Of a stretch of DNA of 64,000 nt, positions 1 to 7,571 are shown piece after piece (position 1 is the stretch's first letter; the number at the start of each line of letters is the position of its first letter). A model generated the notes under the pieces. It was not told the DNA's origin, did not search any database, and worked only from the letters and a program-made list of their open reading frames with translations. Position numbers and translations under genes: made by a program. Where the stretch lies: contig NZ_JASKMT010000004.1 in the NCBI RefSeq assembly GCF_030124175.1, positions 1 through 64,000 on the forward strand, written 5' to 3'. This DNA is from Streptomyces sp. 549 (lineage in GTDB: Bacteria > Actinomycetota > Actinomycetes > Streptomycetales > Streptomycetaceae).

Positions 1-319
1 AAGGAACGGACGCTTCCTTCGGATTCCCTTCCGGGCCTCCTCCGGGCGCTTCCCTTCGGTGTTTCCAACCTTACCAGACTCTCACCGGCCGTTTCACCGA
101 CCAGATCCGAACCCGAGGGAGACTGGAATCCCCTTCACGCTTTCCGGTATTCACCTCGCGGCTTCAACCTTTCGGCGCTTCCCGACACTATCAGAACCCC
201 GCCTCCAGCCGTCTCCGACCGAAACCGCAATCCCAACCCTCCGCCGGGACGGAGGACCCACCACCGCAGACACCACAGAAACAAAGACTTTCCGTCGCGC
301 ACTGCCCGGTGAGACCGCC

Positions 320-348
320 ACGCTAGTGGACAATCCCCAGCGACTCAA
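320..348 (-). promoter_or_regulatory. second rrn promoter
   Basis: On the minus strand TTGAGT (348-343) and TAGCGT (325-320) are 17 bp apart. It points the same way as the upstream promoter, as expected for a tandem rrn promoter array. Confidence 0.55.
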
Positions 349-482
349 AACCGAGCCACCCGAACCCATTCCGGAGAAACCGAAAGAGACCCTCACGGGA
401 ATCGAACCAGTAGATGTGGAGGCCGCCCGAAGCGGCAGAGACGCCACCAGCAGAACCAGACAGCTCCGCGGCAACCCGGAGT

Positions 483-511
483 ACATTACTGATCCGGCGA
501 ACCGGTGTCAA
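483..511 (-). promoter_or_regulatory. rrn distal promoter
   Basis: On the minus strand there is a perfect TTGACA -35 box (511-506) and a TAATGT -10 box (488-483) with a 17-bp spacer. This is the strongest housekeeping-type promoter seen in the window, and it faces the rRNA leader. It lies only 50 bp beyond the stop codon of the marR gene. Confidence 0.8.
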
Positions 512-560
512 CCCCCGTCTACTGCGGCACCCGAGGCCTCGACGACAGCGGGCGCTGGAC

Positions 561-1067
561 TCAGTCGAGGTGGGCCGAGACACGGTCGAGCAGACGGGTC
601 AGCAGATCGCCGAGCTGGCCGCGGTCCTCGCTGGAGAGGTCCTGGAGCAGGTACTCCTCGAAGGAGGAGGCCTGGCGCATGACCTGCAACCACTTCTCGC
701 GGCCCTCGTCGGTCAGGCCGATGATCACCCGGACCCTGTTCTCCTCGTCGCGCTCCCGCGTGACGAGCCCCGCGGCGACCATGCGGTCGATGCGGTGCGT
801 CATGGCCGCGGGCGTCAGCCCGAGTTGCTTCGCGATGGTGCCGGGCCAGAGCTGGTAGGGCCGGCCCACCATCACCAGCGCCTTCAGTACCTCCCACTCG
901 GCACTGTTGAGCCCCAGGGTCGCGAGCTGGCGTCCGTAGGCGACGCTCATGCGCCGGTCGAGACGACTGAGGGCGCTGACCACCTTCTCCACTTGCGGGT
1001 CCAGGTCGCGGTACTCGCGCTGGTAGATCGCGATCTGCTCGTCGAGTGACGGCTGCCGGTCTGACAT
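561..1067 (-). CDS. MarR-family transcriptional regulator
   Basis: A 168-residue winged-helix regulator of MarR type. The DNA-binding core is in the middle: LNSAEWEVLKALV, then IAKQLGLTPAAMTHRIDRM (recognition helix), then a wing with GLVTRERDEENRVRVIIGLT. The start was placed at the ATG at 1067 (MSDRQPSLDEQ), because the longer reading adds a Cys-rich stretch not typical of the family. It is divergent from a drug-efflux-type MFS gene with about 170 bp between them, the usual arrangement for a MarR repressor that controls itself and the pump in response to a small ligand. The ligand cannot be read from sequence. The gene ends 50 bp from the rrn promoter on the same strand. Confidence 0.85.
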   Translation of the reverse strand: MSDRQPSLDEQIAIYQREYRDLDPQVEKVVSALSRLDRRMSVAYGRQLATLGLNSAEWEVLKALVMVGRPYQLWPGTIAKQLGLTPAAMTHRIDRMVAAGLVTRERDEENRVRVIIGLTDEGREKWLQVMRQASSFEEYLLQDLSSEDRGQLGDLLTRLLDRVSAHLD

Positions 1068-1101
1068 GGGCCGGAGTATCCCACGGCAACACGTTGGCAT
1101 C

Positions 1102-1140
1102 GAAGACTTGCGATGTGTACTCTTTAGCTTCGAAGTCTTC
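1102..1140. promoter_or_regulatory. probable MarR operator in the marR-MFS divergent region
   Basis: GAAGACTT (1102-1109) and AAGTCTTC (1133-1140) form an inverted repeat. The right arm overlaps the palindrome CTTCGAAG (1128-1135). It is the only AT-richer dyad between the two divergent genes, so it is the best candidate binding site for the MarR protein. Function is inferred from position and symmetry. Confidence 0.5.
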
Positions 1141-1233
1141 AGCTCTCAGCTCTCGTGGTGTGTCGCTGACGGCTGCCCCAAACCAACGACGCCTCCTCGA
1201 CGGGGCGTCGTCCCCCTGCAACGACCTAGGTAG

Positions 1234-2523
1234 GTGAGTGTGACCACCGCGATGGGCGCGACCTTGCGCCGGATCCAGCTCGGAAACGCATTGAGCGCGT
1301 TCGGAAGCGGCTTCACCGTCCCGTATCTGTTCATCTACGTGGCGCAGGTGCGTGAACTCGGGCCCAGCACGGCCGGAGCCGTGCTGGCGGCCTTCGCCGC
1401 TGCGGCGCTCGTCGTGCTGCCGTTCACCGGCCGGGTGATCGACGGGCACGGTCCGATGCCGGTCGCGCTCTTCGGCAGTGCCGCCGCGTCCGTCGGTGCG
1501 CTCGGCTTCGGCATGTCCAGCAGTGCACCGCTCGTCATGGTTTCCGCGGCCGTCATGGGCGGCGGTATAGCCGTGCTGCAGCCGTCCCTGGCGACGATGA
1601 TCGTCTGGTGCTCGACGACGGCCACCCGGTCACGTGCCTTCGCGACGCAGTTCTTCCTCAACAACCTCGGGCTGGGCCTCGGCGGCCTGCTCGGCGGGCA
1701 ACTGGTGGACGAGCACCGGGCGAGCAGCTTCACCCTGCTGTTCAGTGTCGAGGCGGTCATGTTCGTGGTGCTGGCCGGTGTGCTGCTCACCGTTCGTCTG
1801 CCGCGCGCCTCGGGCGTCGGCGAATCCATGCCGACGGAGGCCGGCGAGTCCGGTGGCGGCTGGCGCGCGATGCTCTCGCACCGGGCCATGGTCCTGCTCT
1901 GCGTGCTCGGCTTCGTCCTGTTCTTCACCTGCTACGGCCAGTTCGAGTCCGGTCTTGCCGCTTACGGCGTCGAGGTCACCGGGGTGTCGACGTCCACGCT
2001 CGGCTTCGCCCTGTTCGCCAACACGGCGATGATCGTCCTGGCTCAGTTCGTGGTCCTGCGCATGGTCGAGGGCAGGCGGCGCAGCCGGGTCATCGCGCTG
2101 GTCGGCCTGATCTGGATGGTGGCCTGGGTGGCTGCGGGCGTCTCCGGACTGGTTCCGCACGCCCAGGCGGTGGCGACGGCCCTGCTGATCTCGACCTACG
2201 CGCTCTTCGGGGTCGGCGAGGCCATGCTGTCGCCGACCGTCGCGCCGCTCGTTGCCGACCTGGCGCCGCCCCGCGTGATCGGCCAGTACAACTCGGCGTT
2301 CGCCCTGGTCAAACAGCTCGGTGTGGCCGTCGGACCGGCGGTGGGCGGCCTGATGGCGGCGCACGGCGCCTATGCGGCCTACATCGTCATGCTGGTGCTC
2401 TGCTCGGTCGGCGTCAGCGTGCTCGCGCTGATGCTGGGACGTCGACTCACGCCTGCGCAGGACAACCCGCAGCTGCGCACCCCGTCCCCGGTGGTTCACA
2501 AGCAGGCCGTGGCAGCGGTCTGA
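1234..2523 (+). CDS. major facilitator superfamily transporter
   Basis: A membrane protein of about 429 residues with roughly twelve hydrophobic helices in two halves and a hydrophilic loop in the middle (near residues 190-215). The early motif NALSAFGSGFTVPYLFIYVAQ and the GRVIDGHG loop between helices 2 and 3 are typical of DHA-type drug/H+ antiporters. It probably exports a toxic compound sensed by the divergent MarR regulator. The start is uncertain: GTG at 1234 is used, but GTG at 1240 lies 7 bp after a TAGGTA box and could be a leaderless start. The substrate is unknown. Confidence 0.85.
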   Translation: MSVTTAMGATLRRIQLGNALSAFGSGFTVPYLFIYVAQVRELGPSTAGAVLAAFAAAALVVLPFTGRVIDGHGPMPVALFGSAAASVGALGFGMSSSAPLVMVSAAVMGGGIAVLQPSLATMIVWCSTTATRSRAFATQFFLNNLGLGLGGLLGGQLVDEHRASSFTLLFSVEAVMFVVLAGVLLTVRLPRASGVGESMPTEAGESGGGWRAMLSHRAMVLLCVLGFVLFFTCYGQFESGLAAYGVEVTGVSTSTLGFALFANTAMIVLAQFVVLRMVEGRRRSRVIALVGLIWMVAWVAAGVSGLVPHAQAVATALLISTYALFGVGEAMLSPTVAPLVADLAPPRVIGQYNSAFALVKQLGVAVGPAVGGLMAAHGAYAAYIVMLVLCSVGVSVLALMLGRRLTPAQDNPQLRTPSPVVHKQAVAAV

Positions 2524-2570
2524 CACAACCCGCCGTCGCCGGTCCGGTCGCCGTCGGGGGACGAGCGGGC

Positions 2571-4352
2571 TCAGGTGTGCGGCAGGGCGAACTCGCACCA
2601 GACCGCCTTGCCGCCGCCCGGTGTGCGTCGGCAGCCCCACGAGGAGGCGATGGTGGCGACGATGGAGATACCGCGGCCCGACTCGTCGGCGGGTTCGGCC
2701 CTTCGACGCCGGGGCAGGTGGTCGTCCCCGTCGGTGACCTCGACGATCAGCCGCCGGTCGGTGCGGCGCAGCCGCAGGCGCATCGGGGGCGTGCCGTGCT
2801 GGAGCGAGTTCGCCACCAGTTCGCTGGCGGCCAGCACGCCCAGGTCGCGCAACTCGGCCGGGAAGCGCCAGGACGTCAGCACCCCGATGGCGAAGGCCCG
2901 CGCCCGGGGCGCCGCCTCCACCCCGCCGAGCAGGTCGAGCGCCGCGTTGTGGAACAGCTCCGCGTCGTGACCGGTGCGTGCCGGGTGCTGGAGGACCAGT
3001 ACGGCCACGTCGTCGTCGTGTTCGGCGGTGATGCCCAGCGCGCGCTGGAGCCGGCCGCAGATGATGTCGGGAGCGCCCGTTGCCCCGGCGAAGGCCCGCT
3101 CCAGCGTCTCGACGCCCTCGTCGATGTCGGCGTCGCGGCGCTCGACGAGTCCGTCGGTGTAGAGCACCGCCGTGGCGCCCTCCCCGAACGGCACCGAGCC
3201 CGAGGTGTGCAGCCAGCCCCCCGTGCCCAGCGGCGGCCCGGTCGGCTCGTCCGCCCGGTGCACGGTGCCGTCGGCGTTGCGCACCAGGATGGGCAGGTGC
3301 CCCGCGGAGGAGTAGATCAGCCGGCCCTCGTTGGGATCGTGCACGGCGTAGACGCAGGTGGCGATCTGGCTGGCGTCGATCTCGGCGGCCAGACCGTCCA
3401 GCAGTTGCAGTACCTCGTGCGGCGGCAGGTCGAGGCGGGCGTAGGCCCGGACCGCCGTGCGCAGCTGCCCCATCACTGCGGCGGCCCGTACGCCGCGGCC
3501 CATGACGTCACCGATGACCAGGGCCGTACGGCCGGCGCCGAGCGTGATCACGTCGTACCAGTCGCCGCCGACGGCGGCCTCGGTGCCGCCGGGCTGGTAG
3601 GTGGCGGCCACCCGCAGGTCGTCGGGCTGTTCCAGTTCCTGCGGCAGCAGGCTGCGCTGGAGGGTGACGGCTGCCTCCCGCTGCCGGGCCTCGCTGGCCC
3701 GCAGGCGCTCGGCCGACTCGATCTGGTCCGTCACGTCCGTGGCGAACACGAGCACGCCCCGGTCGTGCCGGTCGCCGGCCACCATGTTCTCCCGGAGTCC
3801 GGCAGCCCGGGAGGTGCCCTCGCTGTCGCCCGGCGTGGCGGCTCCGGCGGTGTCGGTCCGGCTGTCGGCGAGGTCGATCGGAGTGCAGGTGAAGGTGTAG
3901 TGGCTGGCCTTGGCCCCGCCCGGCACCCGGCGGGCCTTGACCGTGCGGGGTTTGCCGCTGCGCAGCACCTGCTCCATCAGAGGCAGCAGGCCCAGCTCCA
4001 CGAGTTCCGGCAGCGCCTCCTTCGCCGGCGTGCCGAGGCTGCGCGGGCCGAACGCCTGGGCGTAGGCGTCGTTGACGTAGGCGATCCGGTGTTCCGGGCC
4101 CCGTACGACGGCCACCAGAGCGGGGACCTGGCCGAGCAGCCGGTGCACCGACAGCCCGTCCAGTCCTGCCTGCCCTGCGGCCTGTCCGAGCGCGGCGCGG
4201 GCGGGGTCCTGCAACTCACCGCGGGCGGACGGCACCTCCCAGCCGGGGGTCCCGGGCCCGGTGGCCGCGGACTCGGCGGTCCGCCCGGCCCGCGCGGCAG
4301 CGGTGCGTCGCTGCGTGCCTGGCAGGCGGGCGCTCCAGCGCGTGAAGTTCAC
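2571..4352 (-). CDS. PAS / SpoIIE-type phosphatase / anti-sigma-kinase fusion protein
   Basis: A 593-residue three-domain signalling protein. A PAS sensor (about 65-200) is followed by a PPM/SpoIIE serine phosphatase (about 235-440). Metal-binding motifs are visible as GGDWYD, VIGDVMGRG, YSSAGHLP and AVLYTDGLVERR. A C-terminal HATPase_c domain (about 460-590) has the N-box ASELVANSLQHG and the G-box ESGRGISIV, as in RsbW-like kinases. Such proteins dephosphorylate STAS anti-anti-sigma factors and may also phosphorylate or bind them, controlling sigma-factor release. The PAS domain is split by an insertion rich in Ala, Gly and Asp (about 160-185). It is a single gene convergent with the MFS gene, and its partner STAS protein is not evident next door. 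Confidence 0.88.
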   Translation of the reverse strand: MNFTRWSARLPGTQRRTAAARAGRTAESAATGPGTPGWEVPSARGELQDPARAALGQAAGQAGLDGLSVHRLLGQVPALVAVVRGPEHRIAYVNDAYAQAFGPRSLGTPAKEALPELVELGLLPLMEQVLRSGKPRTVKARRVPGGAKASHYTFTCTPIDLADSRTDTAGAATPGDSEGTSRAAGLRENMVAGDRHDRGVLVFATDVTDQIESAERLRASEARQREAAVTLQRSLLPQELEQPDDLRVAATYQPGGTEAAVGGDWYDVITLGAGRTALVIGDVMGRGVRAAAVMGQLRTAVRAYARLDLPPHEVLQLLDGLAAEIDASQIATCVYAVHDPNEGRLIYSSAGHLPILVRNADGTVHRADEPTGPPLGTGGWLHTSGSVPFGEGATAVLYTDGLVERRDADIDEGVETLERAFAGATGAPDIICGRLQRALGITAEHDDDVAVLVLQHPARTGHDAELFHNAALDLLGGVEAAPRARAFAIGVLTSWRFPAELRDLGVLAASELVANSLQHGTPPMRLRLRRTDRRLIVEVTDGDDHLPRRRRAEPADESGRGISIVATIASSWGCRRTPGGGKAVWCEFALPHT

Positions 4353-4474
4353 TGCGGTTCAGATCCGATTCTGCCGGGAGTCAGGGAAGGGGGGTGAGGG
4401 GTGATCGTGACTCATTGCTGACGGGAGTGCACCCATGGTCACATGCCCAGTGTGGCCGATGGGACTGACATACG

Positions 4475-5848
4475 TCAGCGCTGCGGAGGACGGTGCCCGT
4501 CCCCGGCGGCCATTTCGAACTCCGCCCGGGGGTGCTCCAGGGAGCCGAGCGAGACGATCTCTCTCTTGAAGAACCCGGCGAGGGCCCATTCGGCGAGCAC
4601 CCGGGACTTGCGGTTGAGGGTGGGCACTCTGCTGAGGTGGTAGACGCGGTGCATGAGCCAGGCAGGGTAGCCCTTCAACTTGCGCCCGTACACACGGGCG
4701 ACCCCTTTGTGCAGGCCAAGGGAGGCGACGGATCCCGCATACGAGTGCTGGTAGGTGCTCAGCGGTTCACCGCGCAGGGTGGCCGCGACGTTGTCGCCGA
4801 GCACGCGGGCCTGACGCACGGCGTGCTGGGCGTTTGGGGCGCACTCCTGACCGGGCTGGTCGGCCGTCAGGTCGGGCACGGCGGCGGCGTCACCGGCTGC
4901 CCAGGCGTGTTCGGTGCCCTCGATCTGGAGGGTTGCGGTGCCGCGCAGGCGCCCGCGCGCGGTCAGCGGAAGGTCGCTCGCGGCGATGATCGGGTGCGGC
5001 TTCACGCCGGCGGTCCACACCAGCGTGCGGCAGGGGTGGCGTGCGCCGTCACTGAGCACGGCGACCCGGTTCTCGCAGCTCTCCAGCCGGGTGTCCAGCC
5101 GCACGTCGATGTTCCGCCCGCGCAGTTCCCGGACGGCGTACTTGCCCATCTCTTCGCCGACTTCGGGCAGGATGCGGTCACTGGCCTCGACGAGGATCCA
5201 CTTCTGCTCCTCGGGCCGCAGGTTGTGGTAGTACCGGCAGGCGTAACGAGCCATGTCCTCGAGTTCGGCCAGCGCCTCGACACCCGCGTAGCCGCCGCCG
5301 ACGAAGACGAAGGTGAGCGCGGCGTCGCGGATCTCGGGGTTGCGGGTGGAGGAGGCGATGTCGAGCTGCTCCAGCACGTGGTTGCGCAGCCCGATGGCCT
5401 CCTCGACCGTCTTGAAGCCGATGCCGAACTCGGCGAGACCGGGCACCGGCAGGGTGCGGGAGACCGAACCGGGAGCCAGTACCAGTTCGTCGTACTGGAC
5501 GGTGAGCGGGCCGCCACCCTCGTCCTTGGTGGCGATGGTCTCGACGGTGGCGGTCCGCCGGGCGTGGTCGATGGCGGTGGCCTCGCCGACCAGGATCCGG
5601 CACTGGGGGAGCACGCGCCGCAGCGGCACCACGACGTGCCGGGGCGAGATGGAGCCCGCTGCCGCTTCGGGCAGGAAGGGCTGGTACGTCATGTAGGGCT
5701 CTGGGCTGACCACGACGATCTCCACCCCGCCGCGCCCCTCCCGGGCTGCCTTCAGCTCCTGCTTGAGCTTCTTCTGGAGTCGCAGAGCGGTGTACATCCC
5801 CACATATCCGCCGCCGACCACCAGAACGCGCGCTGTTTCCTTCGCCAC
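4475..5848 (-). CDS. type II NADH dehydrogenase (NDH-2)
   Basis: A 457-residue, two-dinucleotide-fold flavoprotein that oxidises NADH and passes electrons to menaquinone at the membrane without pumping protons. The FAD-binding motif VLVVGGGYVGMY lies at the very N-terminus and the NADH-binding motif FVFVGGGYAGVEALAEL near the middle. AWAAGDAAAVPDL near residue 330 is the second FAD contact. The start was moved to the GTG at 5848 because it places the FAD motif a few residues in, as in the family; upstream sequence is non-coding in character. It is divergent from atrA across 355 bp, the same pairing I recall for SCO4119/SCO4118 in S. coelicolor. Confidence 0.9.
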   Translation of the reverse strand: MAKETARVLVVGGGYVGMYTALRLQKKLKQELKAAREGRGGVEIVVVSPEPYMTYQPFLPEAAAGSISPRHVVVPLRRVLPQCRILVGEATAIDHARRTATVETIATKDEGGGPLTVQYDELVLAPGSVSRTLPVPGLAEFGIGFKTVEEAIGLRNHVLEQLDIASSTRNPEIRDAALTFVFVGGGYAGVEALAELEDMARYACRYYHNLRPEEQKWILVEASDRILPEVGEEMGKYAVRELRGRNIDVRLDTRLESCENRVAVLSDGARHPCRTLVWTAGVKPHPIIAASDLPLTARGRLRGTATLQIEGTEHAWAAGDAAAVPDLTADQPGQECAPNAQHAVRQARVLGDNVAATLRGEPLSTYQHSYAGSVASLGLHKGVARVYGRKLKGYPAWLMHRVYHLSRVPTLNRKSRVLAEWALAGFFKREIVSLGSLEHPRAEFEMAAGDGHRPPQR

Positions 5849-6203
5849 CTTCGACCCCTGTCCGTGCGTCACCTGTCCATGACGCACCGCCGGGACGCCG
5901 TTTGTCCACAGGTCCCAGGAATTGTGTGACTGGAGGAAGCAAGGACTCCGGATCCGGCAACGGGACGAAGGGATGCGAGAATGCACAGGTCAGGAGGGTT
6001 CTGACGGGATTGGATCAGGTGCCCAAAGGGGGCAGATCAGGGTTGTACTCCGATCGGGGGCAGTCCGCCAGGAACCAGCCCCCTTCTCTCCCGACGACCG
6101 CTCAACTATGTTCGTAGTCGGCCGGTGGCGGGGCGTGGCCCCGTGGTCCGGCCGTATGACGGGGAGTCTCCGGGGGGAGACAGTGATTACCGGGGGAACG
6201 ACT
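5849..6203. promoter_or_regulatory. divergent promoter region, NDH-2 / atrA
   Basis: No gene is seen in these 355 bases. The region must hold the promoters of both flanking genes. A 10-bp palindrome CCGGATCCGG lies at 5948-5957. A GGGGGAA ribosome-binding site lies just before the atrA start. Promoter boxes are not clear enough to assign. Confidence 0.5.
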
Positions 6204-7112
6204 ATGCGTATTCAAGGTGTTCAGGGTGTTCATTCCCTTCAGGACACGCACGGGGTGACCGAGGCCGTCTCATCGGACGGCGGGGGCGGAAGCGGGCGGT
6301 CGACGCCGCTGCGCATCGACGCCCAGCGCAATCTGGAGCACGTGCTGCGCGCGGCGCGTGAGGTGTTCGGCGAGCTGGGCTACGGCGCGCCCATGGAGGA
6401 CGTGGCCCGTCGGGCGCGGGTGGGGGTGGGCACGGTCTACCGCCGCTTCCCCAGCAAGGAGGTCCTGGTCCGGCGGATAGCGGAGGAGGAGACGGCCCGG
6501 CTGACCGGCCAGGCCCATGCCGCGCTCAGCCAGGAGCGTGACCCCTGGTCGGCTCTGGCGCGCTTCCTGCGGACGTCGGTGGCCTCGGGCGCGGGGCGGT
6601 TGCTGCCACCGCGAGTGCTGAGGGCCGGTTCGGGCAGCGGCGCTGCCAGCACGCCCGCCTCCGCCGTGCGGGTGCCGCACCAGCGGCAGCCTGGCGAGGG
6701 CAGCGGCACAACGCCTGAGCTGTGGCTCGTGGCGGACGGCGCCGGGTCGGCGCTGGTTGATGACGTCTCATCGGTCAGCTCCGGCTCATCGGTCAGCTCC
6801 GCGGCACCTGTCAGCTCCGCCGCACCGGACGTCTCGGTGCTGTCGGGCACCGACGCCGAGGAGGCGCCGCTCGCCTCGCAGGAGGAGCCGCACGAGGGCG
6901 AGGGCGTCGCCGAACTCCTGGCCGTGGTCAGCCATCTGGTCGACCGCGCCCGTGAGTCGGGAGCGCTGCGGACCGACGTGACAGTGGCGGACGTCCTGCT
7001 TGTCATAGCCACCACTGCTCCTTCGCTGCCGGATGCCGAGCAGCAGGCGGAGGCGTCCGGCAGGCTGCTCGACATCCTGCTGGAAGGGCTGCGGTCGCGG
7101 GAGAACCGCTGA
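6204..7112 (+). CDS. atrA: TetR-family regulator AtrA
   Basis: A 302-residue TetR protein. The HTH domain spans about residues 40-90 (NLEHVLRAAREVFGELGYG, then VGVGTVYRRFPSKEVLV) and is followed by a ligand domain carrying an unusually long Ser/Ala/Pro-rich insertion (about 140-225). The ATG at 6204 is preceded by GGGGGAA at good spacing. In S. coelicolor AtrA (SCO4118) activates actII-ORF4, the actinorhodin activator, and other developmental and metabolic genes. The assignment rests on the divergent NDH-2 gene, the downstream ECF sigma gene and the sequence. The insertion includes a repeated SSVSSAAPVSSAAP-like stretch of low complexity, likely a flexible linker. Confidence 0.85.
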   Translation: MRIQGVQGVHSLQDTHGVTEAVSSDGGGGSGRSTPLRIDAQRNLEHVLRAAREVFGELGYGAPMEDVARRARVGVGTVYRRFPSKEVLVRRIAEEETARLTGQAHAALSQERDPWSALARFLRTSVASGAGRLLPPRVLRAGSGSGAASTPASAVRVPHQRQPGEGSGTTPELWLVADGAGSALVDDVSSVSSGSSVSSAAPVSSAAPDVSVLSGTDAEEAPLASQEEPHEGEGVAELLAVVSHLVDRARESGALRTDVTVADVLLVIATTAPSLPDAEQQAEASGRLLDILLEGLRSRENR

Positions 7113-7342
7113 GGGAGTCGTCCCGCCCGGTCCGACGGCGTGACCGGGCGGCGTCGGCCGGAGGCGTGTCCGGGAGGCGCTGTCCGGGCACCTCTGGCCG
7201 GGCGGGCGACAGCAGGGACAGGCAGCCGGGGCGAGTGGCTGATCCCAGCGGCTCGCGGGAAGGCCGGCCGGTGACCTGAGTCAAGGCCCTGACCTGAGAC
7301 GAGGCGGCCCCTGACGGTGCGGTGCTCGGGTACTGCGTCCCA

Positions 7343-7368
7343 GGTGCGGAGTGAGGGTGCGGAGTGAG
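7343..7368. repeat. 13-bp tandem direct repeat
   Basis: GGTGCGGAGTGAG occurs twice head to tail (7343-7355 and 7356-7368) in the 459-bp gap between atrA and the ECF sigma gene. It may be a binding site or a chance microsatellite. Confidence 0.6.
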
Positions 7369-7467
7369 GGTGTTGCGTTCCGGTTCTACTCCTTGGTCCG
7401 GGCCCTGCTCCGGGCACCTGGCGCAGTGACCCGAACGGGTGATACTTCAGGGCTTGCGGGGCGAAAC

Positions 7468-7483
7468 CCACTCGGACGAGTGG
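7468..7483. promoter_or_regulatory. inverted repeat upstream of ECF sigma gene
   Basis: CCACTCG and CGAGTGG flank a GA spacer, about 90 bp before the chosen start of the sigma-factor gene. A compact dyad in this position is a plausible operator. The rest of the 7113-7571 gap shows no gene. Confidence 0.4.
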
Positions 7484-7571
7484 TTGCGTTGCAGGGCCGG
7501 CGCTCACGCACCGACCTTGTGGGAGTCTTTCCCGGTGTTTGACTGCCACGGGGTCTACGGGAGCTTCCGCT

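Larger units (their letters stand above)
1..511 (-). promoter_or_regulatory. rRNA operon promoter/leader region (16S gene outside window)
   Basis: Read on the minus strand, this stretch has no credible gene. Its left end (bases 1-80) matches my memory of the long leader that precedes Streptomyces 16S rRNA: a TAAGGTTGGAAAC motif, then GAAGGGAAGCGCCCGGAGG, then a short hairpin with GGAAGC...GTTCC ending at base 1. At least two good sigma-70-like promoters point leftward (listed separately), and weaker -10-like boxes lie near 187-192 and 68-73. Multiple tandem promoters are typical of Streptomyces rrn operons. The 16S gene would begin beyond base 1, so no rRNA is called. The identification rests on recall of the leader plus the promoters seen; it is fairly sure. 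Confidence 0.8.

Noticed and set aside
1608..4397. A 929-codon open frame on the plus strand
   Set aside because: It lies across the MFS and SpoIIE genes in another frame. Its product is Arg/Gly/Ala-rich with no fold signature. High GC makes such long shadow frames common.
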